Assembly (NCBI GenBank): GCA_963749825.1
Contig: CAVVOI010000012.1
Location: 124,001-188,000, forward strand
DNA length: 64,000 bases
From: UBA11865 sp963749825
GTDB taxonomy: Bacteria; Chloroflexota; Anaerolineae; Promineifilales; Promineifilaceae
Reading direction: 5' to 3'
Part shown: positions 1 through 9,216 of the stretch, in pieces
Layout: the number at the start of each line of letters is the position of its first letter
Position numbering within the stretch: the stretch's first letter is position 1
The notes under the pieces: model-generated
Database searches by the model: none
Seen by the model: only the letters and a program-made list of their open reading frames with translations
What the model was told of the DNA's origin: nothing
Made by a program: the position numbers and the translations under genes

Positions 1-1056
1 TTCGATGAGATCTTCAAAGGTGATTAGCCCAGCCGTCCCCCCGTACTCGTCGAATACAACGGCCATGTACTGGCGTTTGTTGTTCAATGTTTCCCAGACA
101 TCAATGATTGCCAACGTTTCGGGAATATGAACGACATCCCGGAGAATTTCGGCCAGATTCGCATTGTTTGCGATATGCAATTTAAAAAGGTCCTTGATAT
201 GAACAAAACCAATGATATGGTCGATGGTATCCTGAATAAGGGGAATTCGTGTGTGACCTACTGCCAATGCCAAATTCAACAATTCTTCGACGCTGCTGTC
301 AACCGGCGCTGCCACGATCTTTGTCCGGTGCACCATGACTTGTCTGGCGGTTAAATCACGCATTCGAAAGGCGTTGCGCAACATCTGTCGTTCTTCATCG
401 TCAAGCAGACCGCCTTCGTGGCTTTCCGTCACTAAGATTTCGATTTCTTCAGGAGAATGTATGTGCCCATGATCTTGATGAACATCAATTCCCAACAGCC
501 GTAGGATAATGTTGCCACTTCCGTTGAAGAACCAAATCAAAGGCCAGAAAATAAAGCTAGACCACTTGATAGGAAAAACCGTCAAGAAGGCAAGTCTCTC
601 TGGATATTGAAGGGCCACTGATTTTGGGAATAGCTCACCCATGACGACCTGTAAAAGGGTCAGAACAAGCAAAACCCCTGTAACTGCTATCGTAGTCGCA
701 ATTGCCGTTGATACCGAATGAGAGGTTATTCCCAATCCCCCCAATCTTGGAGCGATCCAATCCAAGAACAATGCGATTGGCTCTATCAATCTCGTGGCGA
801 TCACATTCTGACCGAAAGAACCCAGTATCAGTGAAGATGACGTAATTCCTAACTGGCAAGCGGCTACGTAACGATCCAGCGAACGGCTATCTTCGACTAT
901 CGGTAGCAGCATCTTGGCGAAGCGGTTGCCAGAACCAGCCATTTGGCTAACTCGCGTTCGCCTAGCTGAAACGGCCGAAAATTCTCCCGCAACGTATAAA
1001 GCGTTGAAGAAGATCAAGATGAATAATACAGCAATGATGATTAGAACCGTCGACAT
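1..1056 (-). CDS. CorC/CNNM-family membrane protein with CBS domains (3' end cut by window)
   Basis: This is the N-terminal 352 residues of a CNNM/HlyC-CorC family protein (DUF21 membrane domain followed by a CBS pair), a family linked to Mg2+/divalent cation efflux or resistance. The start ATG at 1056 opens directly into a membrane helix (residues 3-22, ending NALYVAGEF, the usual DUF21 opening). Further hydrophobic segments follow around 115-137 and 160-177, with the family motif GELFPKS near 139-145. From about residue 240 (MVHRTKIVAAP) the CBS region begins and runs off the window at position 1. The frame stays open upstream to 1194 but contains no ATG, so 1056 is preferred. It is divergent from the gene at 1528. 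Cytoplasmic CBS and possible CorC_HlyC C-terminal domains cannot be checked because they are beyond the edge. Confidence 0.85.
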   Translation of the reverse strand, partial: MSTVLIIIAVLFILIFFNALYVAGEFSAVSARRTRVSQMAGSGNRFAKMLLPIVEDSRSLDRYVAACQLGITSSSLILGSFGQNVIATRLIEPIALFLDWIAPRLGGLGITSHSVSTAIATTIAVTGVLLVLTLLQVVMGELFPKSVALQYPERLAFLTVFPIKWSSFIFWPLIWFFNGSGNIILRLLGIDVHQDHGHIHSPEEIEILVTESHEGGLLDDEERQMLRNAFRMRDLTARQVMVHRTKIVAAPVDSSVEELLNLALAVGHTRIPLIQDTIDHIIGFVHIKDLFKLHIANNANLAEILRDVVHIPETLAIIDVWETLNNKRQYMAVVFDEYGGTAGLITFEDLIE

Positions 1057-1527
1057 CTGAAGGACGTTACTCTCAAGGGCGATCGCTAGCAGGTAAGGGT
1101 CAATATATGGGCTGATCGCAAATAATAAACCAGCCAGAATGAGACAAACCCAGCATTGGCCGTGGATCTTTCGACTGTATTCGCGAGGTGGTAACTATGA
1201 GGAGTCATGCACCAACTTGGGTCAGGAGGTTCTGAGCTGGAGCCGGTCAATTTTGGCGCTCCCCAGTCCACCCATAACCGTGCGATATGATATTGTCTGT
1301 ACCAATCGTATGCATTCTTTTGTCAAGGTTTATGCATTGTCCGGCAAAATCTCGCCCACAATTATTATCTGTCTTGAGTCGTTCATCCCCGCTAGATTCA
1401 TTCATGACATATTGGGATCAGCAGAAATTATATTCTAGCGCTAATTATAGGTCAAACAGACCAACCATAGCATCGCTAGATTTATGGCCCTTACCGGTAA
1501 GAATTGAATTCTGATAAAATCTAATCG
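1057..1527. other. Gene-free divergent intergenic region
   Basis: This stretch of 471 bases separates two divergent genes and shows no convincing reading frame or RNA gene. The plus-strand end carries a TAAAAT box at 1515-1520, seven bases before the ATG at 1528. On the minus strand a TTGACA occurs near 1321-1326 without a good -10 at standard spacing. I see no tRNA, riboswitch or repeat. Confidence 0.5.
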
Positions 1528-2391
1528 ATGGGTATCAAAAAAAATAACAATGTGCCGCTAATCATTTGCTTCGTTGACGACCTCATGTTCGCTACAAGAA
1601 TAGCATCAACAGCGAATCATCTTGGTTATCGTCTGTTGAGCCTGAATGAGATAACGGAATTACCTGTCGCCCAGATAGATGCCGATTTCCAGCCGATGGG
1701 CGAACCGCTATTAGGTCCGGATGCGATTCTCATCAACAAATTAACTGATTTACAGCCCTCATTGATTATCTTCGATCTGGGTTTGGTTCGAATACCTTGG
1801 CGCCGTTTGATTGCCACATTGAAGTCATCTCCTGCCACAAGGCGTATTCCGGTTCTGTGTTATGGTCCTCACGTCGATAAAGAGAAATTAGAACTGGCAA
1901 AGAACTTATCGGCCGATGGTGTGGTTGCGCGTTCGCGATTTTCCCAGTCGATGCCGCAACTTATCGAGCAATATGCTCGCCAGCTAGATAACGAAGCAAT
2001 CGCCGAAGGATGTGACGAACCGTTATCAGATTTAGCCCGTGAGGGGCTTGTGGCGTTCAATAAAGGGCTTTACTTTGAGTCCCACGAGTACCTCGAAGAT
2101 GCCTGGAACGAAGATAATGGCCCGGCTAAAGAATTATACAGAGCCGTACTACAGATCGCGGTCGCCTACCTACAGATCGAGCGTGCGAATTACCGTGGAG
2201 CGATAAAAATGTTTCTCCGGGCCCGGCAATGGCTATCCCCGTTACCAGATTTCTGCCGGGGGATAAACATCACCCAGCTTATCTCCGACGCCGACCTTGT
2301 GCATAAGGCGCTATTGGAACTTGGTCCAGAAGGAATTCATCGATTCGAATTCGAGTTGCTTAAACCGGTCCAATACCAGTTAGCGGAATAG
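1528..2391 (+). CDS. Pseudo-receiver / DUF309 fusion protein
   Basis: 287 residues with two parts. Residues 10-150 look like a response-regulator receiver: a hydrophobic first strand ending in acidic residues (IICFVDD, D17/D18), an aspartate at the phospho-acceptor position (IIFDLG, D83), and strands at 108-112 and 130-134. The conserved lysine of active receivers is not visible (the equivalent strand reads VVARSRF), so phosphorylation is doubtful. Residues 170-245 match DUF309: FNKGLYFESHEYLEDAW, then LYRAVLQIAVAY and the N-x-RGA segment. DUF309 is a small helical domain of unknown biochemical role. The ATG is preceded by TAAAAT with a seven-base gap and no Shine-Dalgarno, so translation may be leaderless. 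The AI-2E gene follows 65 bases later on the same strand. Confidence 0.8.
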   Translation: MGIKKNNNVPLIICFVDDLMFATRIASTANHLGYRLLSLNEITELPVAQIDADFQPMGEPLLGPDAILINKLTDLQPSLIIFDLGLVRIPWRRLIATLKSSPATRRIPVLCYGPHVDKEKLELAKNLSADGVVARSRFSQSMPQLIEQYARQLDNEAIAEGCDEPLSDLAREGLVAFNKGLYFESHEYLEDAWNEDNGPAKELYRAVLQIAVAYLQIERANYRGAIKMFLRARQWLSPLPDFCRGINITQLISDADLVHKALLELGPEGIHRFEFELLKPVQYQLAE

Positions 2392-2456
2392 AATCAGAAG
2401 TAGTTGAGAAGATTTTTTGATTTTCGGTTTTGTAGAACCATAGATGAATAACCACA

Positions 2457-3635
2457 ATGGTTAAGAATTGGAATACCTCTACCAAGGTAGTCGTTCTGAT
2501 TATCATCTTTATCATGCTTGGGCTGGTTGTCTATGAGTTTCGACCCCTCATCACACCTTTGATAATAGCCGGCCTTGTGGCTTATACGTTAAACTTGGCT
2601 GTACGCTATATAACCAATCGCAGCCGACTGAGTCGAAAGTGGGTAGTCAACCTTGTCTTTTTCTTATTTCTCGCCATCTTGATCGCAACACCCAGTACTT
2701 TAGTTCCTATTTCGGTTCGTCAGATCCGGGCAACATCGATTGAACTAGAAGAAGTTAGCCAACAGCTGGAAACGATCTTTGCGAATCCGATTGTTATCGC
2801 TAACCTAACAATTCCTGTGGACCAAATATGGAATGATCTGACCAGTATGACGACCGATTTTGGTTCGTATTTTGATAGCGCACTGGCTGTAGTTGAAACC
2901 ACTTCAATCAACCTCATCCGGATCGTCATCATACTTGTCGTAGCCTTCTATTTAATGCATGACTGGTCCGGCCTGCGCAAATGGCTTATCAATATCTTAC
3001 CCGAATCCGGACGGTCAGACTCGGAACGCTTGTTAAGAGAAATCGATCAGATTTGGCGGGCCTATATGCAAGGCACATTCGCCCTGATGCTCATCATGGG
3101 TATCTTTTTCGTCGTGGTCGGATTGGCCATCGGGTTGCCAGGTGCAGTAGCCATCGGCCTAATAACGGGATTGTTGAGCATGATACCTGAATTGGGTCCT
3201 TGGATATCAGGAGCTATTGCGATAGCCATCGCTTATTTCGCCGGGTCAAACCATCTACCTATTTCAAATTTCTGGTTCGCCGTTTTGGTTGCCGGTATTT
3301 ATCTGGTCGTAACCCAGGTCAAATCAATATGGCTCCGGCCCCAAGTGATGGGCCGATTTATGCACATGCATACTGGAATCGTATTCCTTGCCATTATTGC
3401 CGCTGCTCTGTTGGGAGGCATATTCGCGGCGTTGGTGATATTACCTATATTGGCAACGGTTGGCGTTTTAGGCCGCTACGCAAGGGCCAAACTCCTAGAC
3501 TTTGATCCCTGGCCAAGTGATGAGCAATCTAAGGAATCCAATCATCCCGTGGTAGTCACCTCTACGGAACAACATGAGCCTGAAGATGTAGGAGTAGATA
3601 GTGAAGAAGAATCCAAAAAGTTGCAATCAGCCTGA
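2457..3635 (+). CDS. AI-2E family transporter (UPF0118/PerM-like)
   Basis: 392 residues with the typical layout of the AI-2E/PerM permease family: two N-terminal helices (about 12-50), a third at 62-82, a soluble stretch (85-150), and a dense C-terminal bundle (from about 155 to 350). Family signatures are visible, such as FYLMHDW after helix 4 and the PELGPWISG and GLITGLLSMIPELG region. Family members export small molecules or Na+/H+ (substrate varies), so no substrate is claimed. The last about 40 residues form an acidic, non-membrane tail (rich in E, S and D). An earlier ATG at 2444 stops after seven codons, so 2457 is the start. The 3' end overlaps the convergent thioesterase gene by nine bases. 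Confidence 0.88.
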   Translation: MVKNWNTSTKVVVLIIIFIMLGLVVYEFRPLITPLIIAGLVAYTLNLAVRYITNRSRLSRKWVVNLVFFLFLAILIATPSTLVPISVRQIRATSIELEEVSQQLETIFANPIVIANLTIPVDQIWNDLTSMTTDFGSYFDSALAVVETTSINLIRIVIILVVAFYLMHDWSGLRKWLINILPESGRSDSERLLREIDQIWRAYMQGTFALMLIMGIFFVVVGLAIGLPGAVAIGLITGLLSMIPELGPWISGAIAIAIAYFAGSNHLPISNFWFAVLVAGIYLVVTQVKSIWLRPQVMGRFMHMHTGIVFLAIIAAALLGGIFAALVILPILATVGVLGRYARAKLLDFDPWPSDEQSKESNHPVVVTSTEQHEPEDVGVDSEEESKKLQSA

Positions 3636-4109
3636 CCGCGACTGAGCCAGCCAATTTTCTGGTAACTGGACAACAATTACCTTACCCCGGGCACACTCCT
3701 CATCACCGGCAAAAAGAGAGCTTGTCACGATAATCTTGCGTCCTTTCATTTCTGTCACCTTTGCCCTAACAAGCAAGGTTTTTTCAATCGGCGTTGGCCG
3801 AATGTAATCCACTTGCAAAGAAGCGGTGACATACCTCAACTGTGGATCGCTGCCCATTGGCCGCCCAGCTTCCCGGTAGGCCGCAGCCGCGGCGGTTCCA
3901 GTGCTGTGGCAATCAATAAGTGAAGCGATAAGACCACCGTAAACATATCCCGGAATTGCCGTATGGTACGGCCGCGCCCGAAACCTACATACAGATTCTT
4001 CGCCTTCCCAATAGCTTTGAATCTGAAGACCATGTTCGTTCAGGCGGCCGCATCCATAACAATGGCTAACATCATCAGAGTAATAATCTTGAAAAGCTAG
4101 TTGATCCAT
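3627..4109 (-). CDS. PaaI/THEM4-like hotdog-fold thioesterase
   Basis: 160 residues of the 4HBT/PaaI hotdog superfamily, which hydrolyses acyl-CoA thioesters in the cytoplasm. The N-terminus has the cysteine-containing lead typical of the THEM4-like group (HCYGCGRLNEHGL). This is followed by the first hotdog strands, then the helix motif GGLIASLIDCHSTGTA (about 58-73), which carries the usual G-x-x-x-x-x-x-D pattern. LQVDYIRPTPI near residue 104 is the conserved strand after the helix. Substrate is unknown. It lies 16 bases downstream of the phosphohexomutase gene and is probably cotranscribed with it. It overlaps tail-to-tail with the transporter gene on the other strand. Confidence 0.8.
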   Translation of the reverse strand: MDQLAFQDYYSDDVSHCYGCGRLNEHGLQIQSYWEGEESVCRFRARPYHTAIPGYVYGGLIASLIDCHSTGTAAAAAYREAGRPMGSDPQLRYVTASLQVDYIRPTPIEKTLLVRAKVTEMKGRKIIVTSSLFAGDEECARGKVIVVQLPENWLAQSRSG

Positions 4110-4125
4110 AACGCGAAAATGTTTG

Positions 4126-5547
4126 CTACGCTAAACCAGCGATTTTCATCCCATCATTCAAGATCTGGTCGACCCTATCGCTATAAGTAGTCTCGCAATA
4201 GACTCGAATAATCGGTTCTGTACCACTGAAGCGCACGAGTACCCAGCCGCCGTCTTCCATAACGAATTGATGGCCATCAATGGTCACAATATCGATAACC
4301 TTGAGTCCGGCAATACTCTCTGGCCTGGCTGAGGCGACATTGTCTTGAATCTCAGCCTTGCGCTCCTGATCAAAATAGTTGTCAATGCGATGATAAAAAT
4401 GTGGACCAACTTTATCAAATAGCTCGGCCAGTAATTCGGAAGGCTTTTTACCTGTTTTGACCATCATGTCGAGCATAAAAAGTCCAGCCAAAATGCCATC
4501 GCGTTCTGGTACATGCCCCCGAAAAGCATAGCCCCCACTCTCTTCCCCGCCTATCATAGCATCCACCTCTACCATTTTGGGGGCAATATATTTGAAACCG
4601 ACGCCAGTTTCGTAAATCGGCACGTCGTAAATGGCCCCAAGTTTATTCAACATTTTGGTCGTCGAGATCGTTTTCACAATCGGCCCTTTCTCGCCGCGTA
4701 CTTCGAGAAAATAATAGCCCATCAAACCATAAGACCGGAGTTGATCAATGAATTCGCCATTCTCATCGCCAAATCCAACCCTATCAGCATCACCATCATT
4801 AATAATCACGACATCACTATTCAATTCTTTGGCGAATTGCAGTCCCTGATCGATATTAGGATGAATCGGCTCAGGGCGAAGCATATCCGGAAAAATTGGG
4901 TTGCGAATATTGTGAACCTCTTGAATCGTCGTGCTACCATCACCGAGAATGGTCGGAAACCAACCCGCGCCATTGCCCCACATGCAGTCCACCAGGACAT
5001 TAAAACCTGCATTTTTGATAGGCTCCAGGTCAACCAGCCTTTTTAACTGCTCAATATACGCCGGAGCGGCATCGAAAGTTTTTATCATGCCATCACTTAA
5101 CGCATCATCTAGAGGCAATTGTTTGATTTCACTAACATTGTCTGGGATTAGCGCTTCAATCTTCTTCAGCTCTTCTGGAGCAATGGCCCCACCACCTGGA
5201 TCGCGGACCTTGAATCCACAATCCTCGGGAGGGTTGTGGCTGGCAGTGATATTAATTGCGCCTGCCGTCCTTTTATCGACAGCCGAATAGGAGATTGTCG
5301 GTGTAGGGGTGGCTCGATCGGTTAGCCAAACCTCGATCCCGTTTCCCGCCATAACTTCAGCTGCCGTAGCGGCAAAATTTTCGGCATGAAACCGTTTATC
5401 ATAACCGACGACGATCCCCTTGTCGGCCAGCTTCTTTACCTTGAGATAATCGGCAAAACCCTGGGCGCACCGGCGAACGCTATCAAACGTATAGTCTTCC
5501 GCGATACGGCCTCGCCAACCGTCAGTACCAAATATGATTTTCGTCAT
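4126..5547 (-). CDS. Phosphoglucomutase/phosphomannomutase family protein
   Basis: 473 residues with all signatures of the alpha-D-phosphohexomutase superfamily, which interconverts hexose 1- and 6-phosphates through a phosphoserine. The phosphoserine loop TASHNPP is at 101-107 (Ser103), the metal loop DGDADR at 251-256, the sugar-binding loop GEESGG at 334-339, and the phosphate-binding loop RFSGTEP near the C-terminus. Length is normal. Substrate (glucose, mannose or both) cannot be decided from these motifs. Its position next to gmd and the glycan block fits a role in supplying sugar 1-phosphates for nucleotide sugars. The ATG at 5547 is preceded by CTGGAG at suitable spacing. Confidence 0.92.
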   Translation of the reverse strand: MTKIIFGTDGWRGRIAEDYTFDSVRRCAQGFADYLKVKKLADKGIVVGYDKRFHAENFAATAAEVMAGNGIEVWLTDRATPTPTISYSAVDKRTAGAINITASHNPPEDCGFKVRDPGGGAIAPEELKKIEALIPDNVSEIKQLPLDDALSDGMIKTFDAAPAYIEQLKRLVDLEPIKNAGFNVLVDCMWGNGAGWFPTILGDGSTTIQEVHNIRNPIFPDMLRPEPIHPNIDQGLQFAKELNSDVVIINDGDADRVGFGDENGEFIDQLRSYGLMGYYFLEVRGEKGPIVKTISTTKMLNKLGAIYDVPIYETGVGFKYIAPKMVEVDAMIGGEESGGYAFRGHVPERDGILAGLFMLDMMVKTGKKPSELLAELFDKVGPHFYHRIDNYFDQERKAEIQDNVASARPESIAGLKVIDIVTIDGHQFVMEDGGWVLVRFSGTEPIIRVYCETTYSDRVDQILNDGMKIAGLA

Positions 5548-5694
5548 AGATCGTTTCTCCAGTAGTTCGATGGTCCGATCACCGAACCATTTGTGCCTAA
5601 TATTGCTAGTGCAGAAAATTTAACAAATCAATTGCGTTTCCCGAATATTGATCAACCTTGAGAAACACGAATATTCATTGAAACAACCAACTAA

Positions 5695-5805
5695 GCGCAA
5701 TTGCGCAAGTCTTTAGGAATGACCTGTAAACCTTCGAGCGCAATTGCCTAGAAGTAAACCGCTACTGACAAAGTTCATTCCCGAAGAATTTATGGCGGTT
5801 TACTT
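5695..5805. repeat. Palindromes and inverted repeat between gmd and the hexomutase gene
   Basis: The gap holds a perfect 12-base palindrome GCGCAATTGCGC at 5695-5706 and a second copy of its core, GCGCAATTGC, at 5738-5747, 43 bases further on. A separate 11-base inverted repeat (AAGTAAACCGC at 5752-5762, complement at 5795-5805) encloses about 32 bases and reaches the gmd stop codon. No U-tract follows on either strand, so it is not a clean intrinsic terminator. A binding site or folded 3' end is possible; function is unknown. Confidence 0.5.
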
Positions 5806-6778
5806 ATATAGGGTTGACTCCATCCATCAGGAGCTTGAGGTCTGCATCAACCATCATGTAAACCAAATCCCTGATTGAAACTTCTGGTTCCCAGCCCAAT
5901 TCTCTACCTGCCTTACTGGCATCTCCAACGAGCAAATCCACTTCGGCCGGGCGCATAAAACGGGGATCTTGAACCACGTATTCATGCCAGTCCAAATCGA
6001 CATGGCCGAAAGCCATATCTAAGAATTCTTCTACCGAGTGAGTCTCACCTGTTGCCACAACATAGTCGATAGGCTCGTCATTCTGAGTCATCCGCCACAT
6101 AGCTCTTACGTAATCGCCAGCGAAACCCCAATCCCGTCTGGAGTCTAGATTCCCTAGTCGTAGTTCATCACTTAAGCCCAATTTGATACGAGCTACCCCA
6201 TGGCTTATCTTGCGGGTGACAAACTCTATGCCTCGTCGTGGCGACTCATGGTTGAACAAAATACCTGAAACGGCGTGCAAGCCATAACTCTCCCGGTAAT
6301 TGACTGTGATCCAATGCCCATACACCTTAGCAACGCCATATGGGCTTCGAGGATAAAACGGCGTCTTTTCGTTTTGGGGTACCCTGACGACCTTACCAAA
6401 CATTTCACTTGAACTTGCCTGGTAAAAACGGATCTCTGGATCGACTATGCGAATTGCATCCAGCAGCCGCGTAACTCCCAAAGCAGTCGCCTCACCTGTA
6501 AATACCGGTTGTGACCAAGAGGTCTGGACGAACGACTGGGCAGCCAGATTATAGATCTCCTCCGGCCGGTGTTCTTCCAGTAAATGGATCATTGAAACCT
6601 GATCTAACAAGTCCCCCTGGGCGAGAGTGATCCGGTTTTGGATATGAGCGATGCGATGGAAATTGATCGTGCTGCTTCGTCGAACCATGCCCACAACGTC
6701 ATAGCCTTGTTCCAGCAGAAACTCAGCCAGATAAGAGCCATCCTGCCCTGTTATTCCTGTTATTAATGCTTTTGGCAT
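5804..6778 (-). CDS. gmd: GDP-mannose 4,6-dehydratase
   Basis: 324 residues, an extended short-chain dehydrogenase that turns GDP-mannose into GDP-4-keto-6-deoxymannose, the entry to GDP-fucose, GDP-rhamnose and perosamine-type sugars. The NADP-binding loop is GITGQDGSYL (8-17), and the R-R-S-S-T motif typical of GMD follows at 33-37. The catalytic residues are in SSSEMFG (122-128) and the Y-x3-K pair Y147/K151 in SPYGVAKVYGHW. HESPRRG (about 207-213) is the substrate-binding segment typical of GMD rather than of other epimerases. Length is standard. No GDP-fucose synthase or RmlD-like reductase follows here, so the final sugar is unclear. The gene opens the minus-strand side of the glycan block. 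Confidence 0.93.
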   Translation of the reverse strand: MPKALITGITGQDGSYLAEFLLEQGYDVVGMVRRSSTINFHRIAHIQNRITLAQGDLLDQVSMIHLLEEHRPEEIYNLAAQSFVQTSWSQPVFTGEATALGVTRLLDAIRIVDPEIRFYQASSSEMFGKVVRVPQNEKTPFYPRSPYGVAKVYGHWITVNYRESYGLHAVSGILFNHESPRRGIEFVTRKISHGVARIKLGLSDELRLGNLDSRRDWGFAGDYVRAMWRMTQNDEPIDYVVATGETHSVEEFLDMAFGHVDLDWHEYVVQDPRFMRPAEVDLLVGDASKAGRELGWEPEVSIRDLVYMMVDADLKLLMDGVNPI

Positions 6779-6870
6779 AGAGTCTCCTAATTGTCGATTA
6801 AAGGCTGGTTAGAAAGAAAGCCGGCGGATCACAGTTCTGTTCATGATAACGACTTCGGCTTGCTTATAGA

Positions 6871-9144
6871 TTATAGCCCGGCAGATCTCGATCGAACACC
6901 AAACTTAAATGCCCCGACTGTCAATAAAGCTATAGTTATCAGGGAAATAATGCCGCCGGCCAAAAACGATCTCGGTTGATACAACCATTCAACTAAGTGT
7001 TCGCCGGCCGGTACACAAATGGACCGGATTGTCGTATAAGCCCGGTACTTTTCTGCGTGTTCACCGTCAACTTTTGCCTGCCACCCTGGATAATCGGATT
7101 CCGCGATCAATAGTAGAGCACCTGAGTCGCTATTCGTAGTAATCTGCCAGTATCCGGCCTTGGATTCTTCTAAGGCCACGCTGCCTTCTACAGCAGGGGC
7201 AGGACCGATTAAACAGTCCGGTTCCCGAGCCAGAATTGCTGTGCTTGTCGCATCAAAGTCAGGTTGGTGAACCCTTGCCATGGCCAGAGTCTCGTCGCCA
7301 ATTACTTCAATGTCGTAGACAAGCCGAATGGCTGGTAAAGCTCGAGTTCGTTGGTAAACCCACGCGCTTTCCCGATTCTCAACCAATGACAGGCCAGCTT
7401 CACCTCCGGCAAATTGGTCCAGTGATACCGGCGAAACAACGAAGTTCGCCGCCAATATATCGTAGGCCGTCGATCGTGGATCGGGTATAAGGGAGGTGAA
7501 GTCAACCAGGCTCGCCGGTTCAAGCGCTTGATATCCAAATACACTCTTCAATCTTACCTCTGTTGAACCACTTTGATCGAAGATTGATACGCCCCAAGGC
7601 AACACTCGTTCTTCCGTATCACCGATGATTGTTTTGGCCTCAGTCCACATCTGGTTCGGTCCCATTTGCTCTAGCCTAATCAATTTAAGGCCAAATCCCC
7701 ACAGATCGGCGATGACAAGCACGATCAATCCAGCCGCTAACACTCTTTTCCGAACGACTTGCTCTGGCCGGCTAGCCAGATATCCCCACAAGATCCCCCC
7801 ACTTAGCAACAAGATAACGATAGCAAGTGCGTAACCGCCGATTTGGTGCCATAATCGGCCGCTAGTATCTGTTGGGTGAATTGCCATGAATATCGCGCCT
7901 GTGGCAGCTATCGCGGCCGTTCCGACCAGCAATATTGCCAACAAGATCCACTTAAATAGTCTAGGCAAAGAGTCCGACTTAAACTCGAGCGACATGCTTT
8001 GCCAATGAGTAATGGTATGACCGACTAGAGCCGATCCGGCAAAAACAAAGAGGATCGCTGAGCGAGCCGGGGCGCGCATCAATCGGATCGGTGGAAACAG
8101 GTCAAATGCCACTCGGTATAGAGCGCTATCGCGCCCCAAGGCCAACCACAGGCCCACGACGATCAAGATGAAGTAGAACCAGACCTGTCGTGTTGGTTTG
8201 TATAGAGCCAGAATCAAGGTAAGGACGATCAAAAGACCCGCATAGTACGTTAATTCTTCAAATGTTGGCACACTCCAGTATCCGATTCGAGTGGGTTCGC
8301 CGAAGAATTCTGGTAGCAACAAGGTAACTAAATGGGCCGGTGGCAATGAGAAGTCAGAAGCAAACTCAAAGTTGCTACTTGATAGGCGTTGGGAACTAAG
8401 GCTGAGTTCGATAAACGGAACCAATTGGATGGCTGCGAGCCCAAGCCCAGCTGCGGCCACGATCAGCGATTGGCGAATAATTGTTAGCCACTTCTGACGG
8501 TCAAGCACAATCAAGTAAATTATGAATGCTACCCAAATTAGACCAACATAGATAAATGATGGCGTATGCCCGGCGAGGATAGATAGGCCAAATGGAAGGC
8601 CGGCGATCACGGCCGACCAAACTTTCCCTCGTTGTACGCTCCAGGATGTCGCCCATAGTAACCATGGCAACCAAGCAAAGGTCGCCAACAAGCCAATGTG
8701 GCCAGCCCATAGCCGGGCTGCCGTAAAGCCGCTAAATCCATAAATGAGGGCTGCCAATATACTCGCCAGCCAACTACCACCCATCTGTCTAGCGAAGAAG
8801 AACATCCCTGTAGCGGATAACCAAATGTGAAAGGCAATATACCAACTGATAGCGAAATTAACCGGTAAAATGAGCGCCAACCAGGTAGGTGGATAAAAAA
8901 ATGCGACCTGAGGATTGCTTAAGAATGGGTAGCCAAGGAATTGAAATGGATCCCAGAACGGTAGACTTCCCCCGTAAACAGAATCACGCAGGTAGCTAAA
9001 CCAGGGATAAAACAATCCACGCATATCATGGGCGCCGATGGCAAAACCCTGAGCAGGGATCAAGGTCCCTCGCAAGAAAAGCAGGGTTAAGAGAAATAGC
9101 AGTAGTGCGGCCGCAAACCCACTCCTATTTTCTAGCCTTGTCAC
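6871..9144 (-). CDS. YfhO-type multi-spanning membrane protein (putative glycosyltransferase)
   Basis: 757 residues. The first about 500 hold some 12 membrane helices in GT-C style, starting with one at 9-28 and followed by the acidic loop GAHDMRGLFYPWFSYLRD. The C-terminal 220 residues form a soluble domain that ends with the YfhO pattern: ESDYPGWQAKVDG, then a short strand block and a final helix (about 725-745). YfhO-family proteins in Firmicutes are linked to glycosylation of lipoteichoic acid or teichoic acid. In other phyla they occur among exopolysaccharide or S-layer glycan genes, as here. Start is GTG at 9144, chosen because it begins just before helix 1. The gene lies between gmd and GT39 genes on the same strand. 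Confidence 0.8.
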   Translation of the reverse strand: MTRLENRSGFAAALLLFLLTLLFLRGTLIPAQGFAIGAHDMRGLFYPWFSYLRDSVYGGSLPFWDPFQFLGYPFLSNPQVAFFYPPTWLALILPVNFAISWYIAFHIWLSATGMFFFARQMGGSWLASILAALIYGFSGFTAARLWAGHIGLLATFAWLPWLLWATSWSVQRGKVWSAVIAGLPFGLSILAGHTPSFIYVGLIWVAFIIYLIVLDRQKWLTIIRQSLIVAAAGLGLAAIQLVPFIELSLSSQRLSSSNFEFASDFSLPPAHLVTLLLPEFFGEPTRIGYWSVPTFEELTYYAGLLIVLTLILALYKPTRQVWFYFILIVVGLWLALGRDSALYRVAFDLFPPIRLMRAPARSAILFVFAGSALVGHTITHWQSMSLEFKSDSLPRLFKWILLAILLVGTAAIAATGAIFMAIHPTDTSGRLWHQIGGYALAIVILLLSGGILWGYLASRPEQVVRKRVLAAGLIVLVIADLWGFGLKLIRLEQMGPNQMWTEAKTIIGDTEERVLPWGVSIFDQSGSTEVRLKSVFGYQALEPASLVDFTSLIPDPRSTAYDILAANFVVSPVSLDQFAGGEAGLSLVENRESAWVYQRTRALPAIRLVYDIEVIGDETLAMARVHQPDFDATSTAILAREPDCLIGPAPAVEGSVALEESKAGYWQITTNSDSGALLLIAESDYPGWQAKVDGEHAEKYRAYTTIRSICVPAGEHLVEWLYQPRSFLAGGIISLITIALLTVGAFKFGVRSRSAGL

Positions 9145-9216
9145 GAATGATTGCCCCTGTCTAATCGCTGTTTAGAATGAAAAATCTGTGGTTGTGCCGT
9201 CATTTCACCCTAACAA

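Noticed and set aside
1200..1520. Short plus-strand frames in the first intergenic region
   Set aside because: The candidate peptides have no domain-like pattern, no ribosome-binding sites and biased composition; they overlap each other in two frames.
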